From Streptomyces sp. CoH27 (GTDB taxonomy: Bacteria; Actinomycetota; Actinomycetes; Streptomycetales; Streptomycetaceae), in the NCBI RefSeq assembly GCF_020181035.1, contig NZ_JAIQYY010000019.1:10063-74062 (forward strand): a DNA stretch of 64,000 bases, written 5' to 3'. The notes below the pieces were generated by a model, which worked only from the letters and a program-made list of their open reading frames with translations, was not told the DNA's origin and ran no database searches. Position 1 is the stretch's first letter; each line of letters starts with the position of its first letter. The translations under genes were made by a program, and so were the position numbers. Positions 63,008 to 64,000 of the stretch are shown here, piece by piece.

Positions 63008-63718
63008 CTACGGCCGGTCTGCGGGTCCTCGCTTCCCGGTGCGGCCCCCGGGGCCGTCCTCGTCGCGCAGGAGGCTTTCGAGGGCCGTGAGCACATGGCC
63101 GCAGATCTCGTCCGGTTCCGCGCTGGCCAGCGGTTCCTGGCCGACCACTGTCCGCATCACACCGATGCCGAGCAACCAGGCCATGGCGAGCTGGGCGCGC
63201 AGTGTGCTGTCGTCGGCCGAGGAGAGGGTGGCGAGCGCGGCGGCGTACTCCTCGCCCAGCGCGCGGACGGTGTCGGGTGCGGCGTCGGCACTGCCGATGG
63301 AGCGGAGGTAGACCGCCAGCATCCGGTTCCAGTCGGGTCTGCCGCCGTCCGCGAGGACACCGCGCAACGCGGTCTCGAACAGCCGGTCCGGCGGCGTGTT
63401 GACCAGCTGCTCCTTGCCTCCCTGCGCCATGACCTCCGTGAGCAGGGTCTTCTTGGAGCCGAAGTAGCGGAATATGAGCGCCTGGTTCACTCCGGCGCGG
63501 CCGGCGATGTCCCGGACGGTGGCCGCCTCGTATCCACGCTCGGCGAAGACCGCGCCCGCCGCGTGCAGGATGCGCGCACGGGTCCCCCGGGCGTCACGCG
63601 GGCGGTGCGGAACGCCCTCGGCCAGTGGGACCTCCTCGACCACGGGGATGTCCTCGCTCGGCGGGCCGCCGTCGGGTCGGTCCTGCTGCCGCGTGTGCTC
63701 GCTGGTGTCGGTGTCCAC
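63008..63718 (-). CDS. TetR family transcriptional regulator
   Basis: 236 residues with an unusually long acidic N-terminal arm (about 45 residues), then the helix-turn-helix ARILHAAGAVFAERGYEAAT, REVMAQ-preceding ALIFRYFGSKKTLLTEV, and a helical ligand domain. Divergent from the P450 gene across a palindrome, so it probably represses itself and that gene. Confidence 0.9.
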   Translation of the reverse strand: MDTDTSEHTRQQDRPDGGPPSEDIPVVEEVPLAEGVPHRPRDARGTRARILHAAGAVFAERGYEAATVRDIAGRAGVNQALIFRYFGSKKTLLTEVMAQGGKEQLVNTPPDRLFETALRGVLADGGRPDWNRMLAVYLRSIGSADAAPDTVRALGEEYAAALATLSSADDSTLRAQLAMAWLLGIGVMRTVVGQEPLASAEPDEICGHVLTALESLLRDEDGPGGRTGKRGPADRP

Positions 63719-63824
63719 CCTCTACTCCTTTTGTGCCGCCGTGAGCCCGCTCGCGCCTGCCGAGTGGCCGTCAGGGTAACGGCCGATTAGCGTCGTTGAC
63801 TGCCTGGTGACCAGCTCATAGCGT

Positions 63825-63842
63825 TGTAAGCGCATGCTTACA
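63825..63842. promoter_or_regulatory. TetR-type operator between the regulator and P450 genes
   Basis: TGTAAGCGCATGCTTACA has perfect 7-bp arms (TGTAAGC/GCTTACA) around GCAT, 14 bp upstream of the P450 start, in the divergent promoter region. Confidence 0.65.
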
Positions 63843-63856
63843 CAAGGGAGGCAGCA

Positions 63857-64000
63857 GTGACGGCCACGCACGACGCACCCCTCGCCTATCCCTTCAACTC
63901 CAGCCAGGAACTGGCCCTGTCCGACGCGTACGAACGGGCCCGTGACACCCCGGGCCTGTTACGCGTCCAGCTTCCGTACGGGGAGCCGGCCTGGCTCGCC
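63857..64000 (+). CDS. Cytochrome P450, N-terminal part
   Basis: GTG at 63857 follows AAGGGAGG. The first 48 residues (YPFNSSQELALSDAYERARD, then VQLPYGEPAWLA) match the N-terminal beta-1 region of actinobacterial class I P450s, which are about 400 residues long. The haem-binding part lies beyond the window. Substrate oxidation with ferredoxin partners is expected. Controlled by the divergent TetR gene, judging by the palindrome between them. Confidence 0.85.
   Translation, partial: MTATHDAPLAYPFNSSQELALSDAYERARDTPGLLRVQLPYGEPAWLA

Noticed and set aside
1..64000. tRNA or rRNA genes
   Set aside because: No cloverleaf with TTCRA loops or rRNA-like conserved stretch was noticed on either strand; this was checked by eye only.

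Overview
The window is about 64 kb of very GC-rich DNA with strong G/C third-position bias, frequent GTG starts and AGGAG-type ribosome binding sites. The gene repertoire (Tat-exported glycosidases, an Rpf/LysM lysozyme-like protein, a streptogrisin-type protease, a STAS-ANTAR protein, CUT1 sugar ABC operons, NarL-type two-component genes, many TetR/XRE/PadR regulators, P450s) points to a Streptomyces chromosome. At least fifteen decayed genes, one of them a transposase remnant, suggest a chromosomal arm rather than the core. No rRNA, tRNA or CRISPR array was seen.

Layout. 1-3.1 kb: a minus-strand operon of an MFS exporter, a cytosolic S9 peptidase and the start of a short acidic peptide gene cut by the window edge. 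3.4-10.0 kb: a seven-gene, mostly overlapping sugar operon (Gfo/Idh/MocA dehydrogenase, PmoA-like protein, cupin protein, CUT1 binding protein, two permeases, DUF624-like protein) behind a LacI-type operator. 10-19 kb: regulators, an FAD monooxygenase pair with a divergent PadR regulator, an ABC exporter preceded by a 41-residue Lys/His-rich peptide gene, and an Rpf/LysM protein. 19-23 kb: a complete Tat-exported alpha-L-rhamnosidase with two candidate LacI-type operators. 23-31.5 kb: acetyltransferases, a MazG-like protein, an ABC exporter with a translationally coupled leader ORF, a secreted S1 protease, an ICMT-like methyltransferase, an XRE-cupin regulator divergent from a PAT-like acetyltransferase, and an asparaginase.

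31.5-47.3 kb is a gene graveyard: SDR-like, XRE, GMC oxidoreductase, GNAT, zinc dehydrogenase, rhamnosidase, IS630-type transposase, P450 and HAD genes all carry deletions, stops or frameshifts. Intact between them are an M20 amidohydrolase, a ketopantoate-reductase-like enzyme, TetR regulators, a cyclophilin, an MFS exporter, an FMN-binding protein and a purple-acid-phosphatase-like metallophosphoesterase. 47.3-51.5 kb holds a tight three-gene operon fitting the pipecolate/2-aminoadipate branch of lysine catabolism: a DAO-type FAD oxidoreductase, a 2-oxoadipate dioxygenase/decarboxylase (HglS type) and an aldehyde dehydrogenase. 51.5-64 kb contains a RibD-like reductase, SDR and XRE genes, a NarL/histidine-kinase pair, an SAM methyltransferase, an Ag85-like esterase, an XDH-type FAD subunit, a VOC protein, GNAT and FMN-binding proteins, and finally a TetR gene divergent from a P450 across a palindromic operator.

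Three regulatory themes recur. A palindrome (TTGAAACGTTTCAA type) lies upstream of both rhamnosidase loci. An identical 16-bp palindrome (AACGAACCAGTTCGTT) precedes both the 38 kb TetR gene and the 44 kb MFS gene. Several divergent regulator/target pairs have clear inverted repeats between them.
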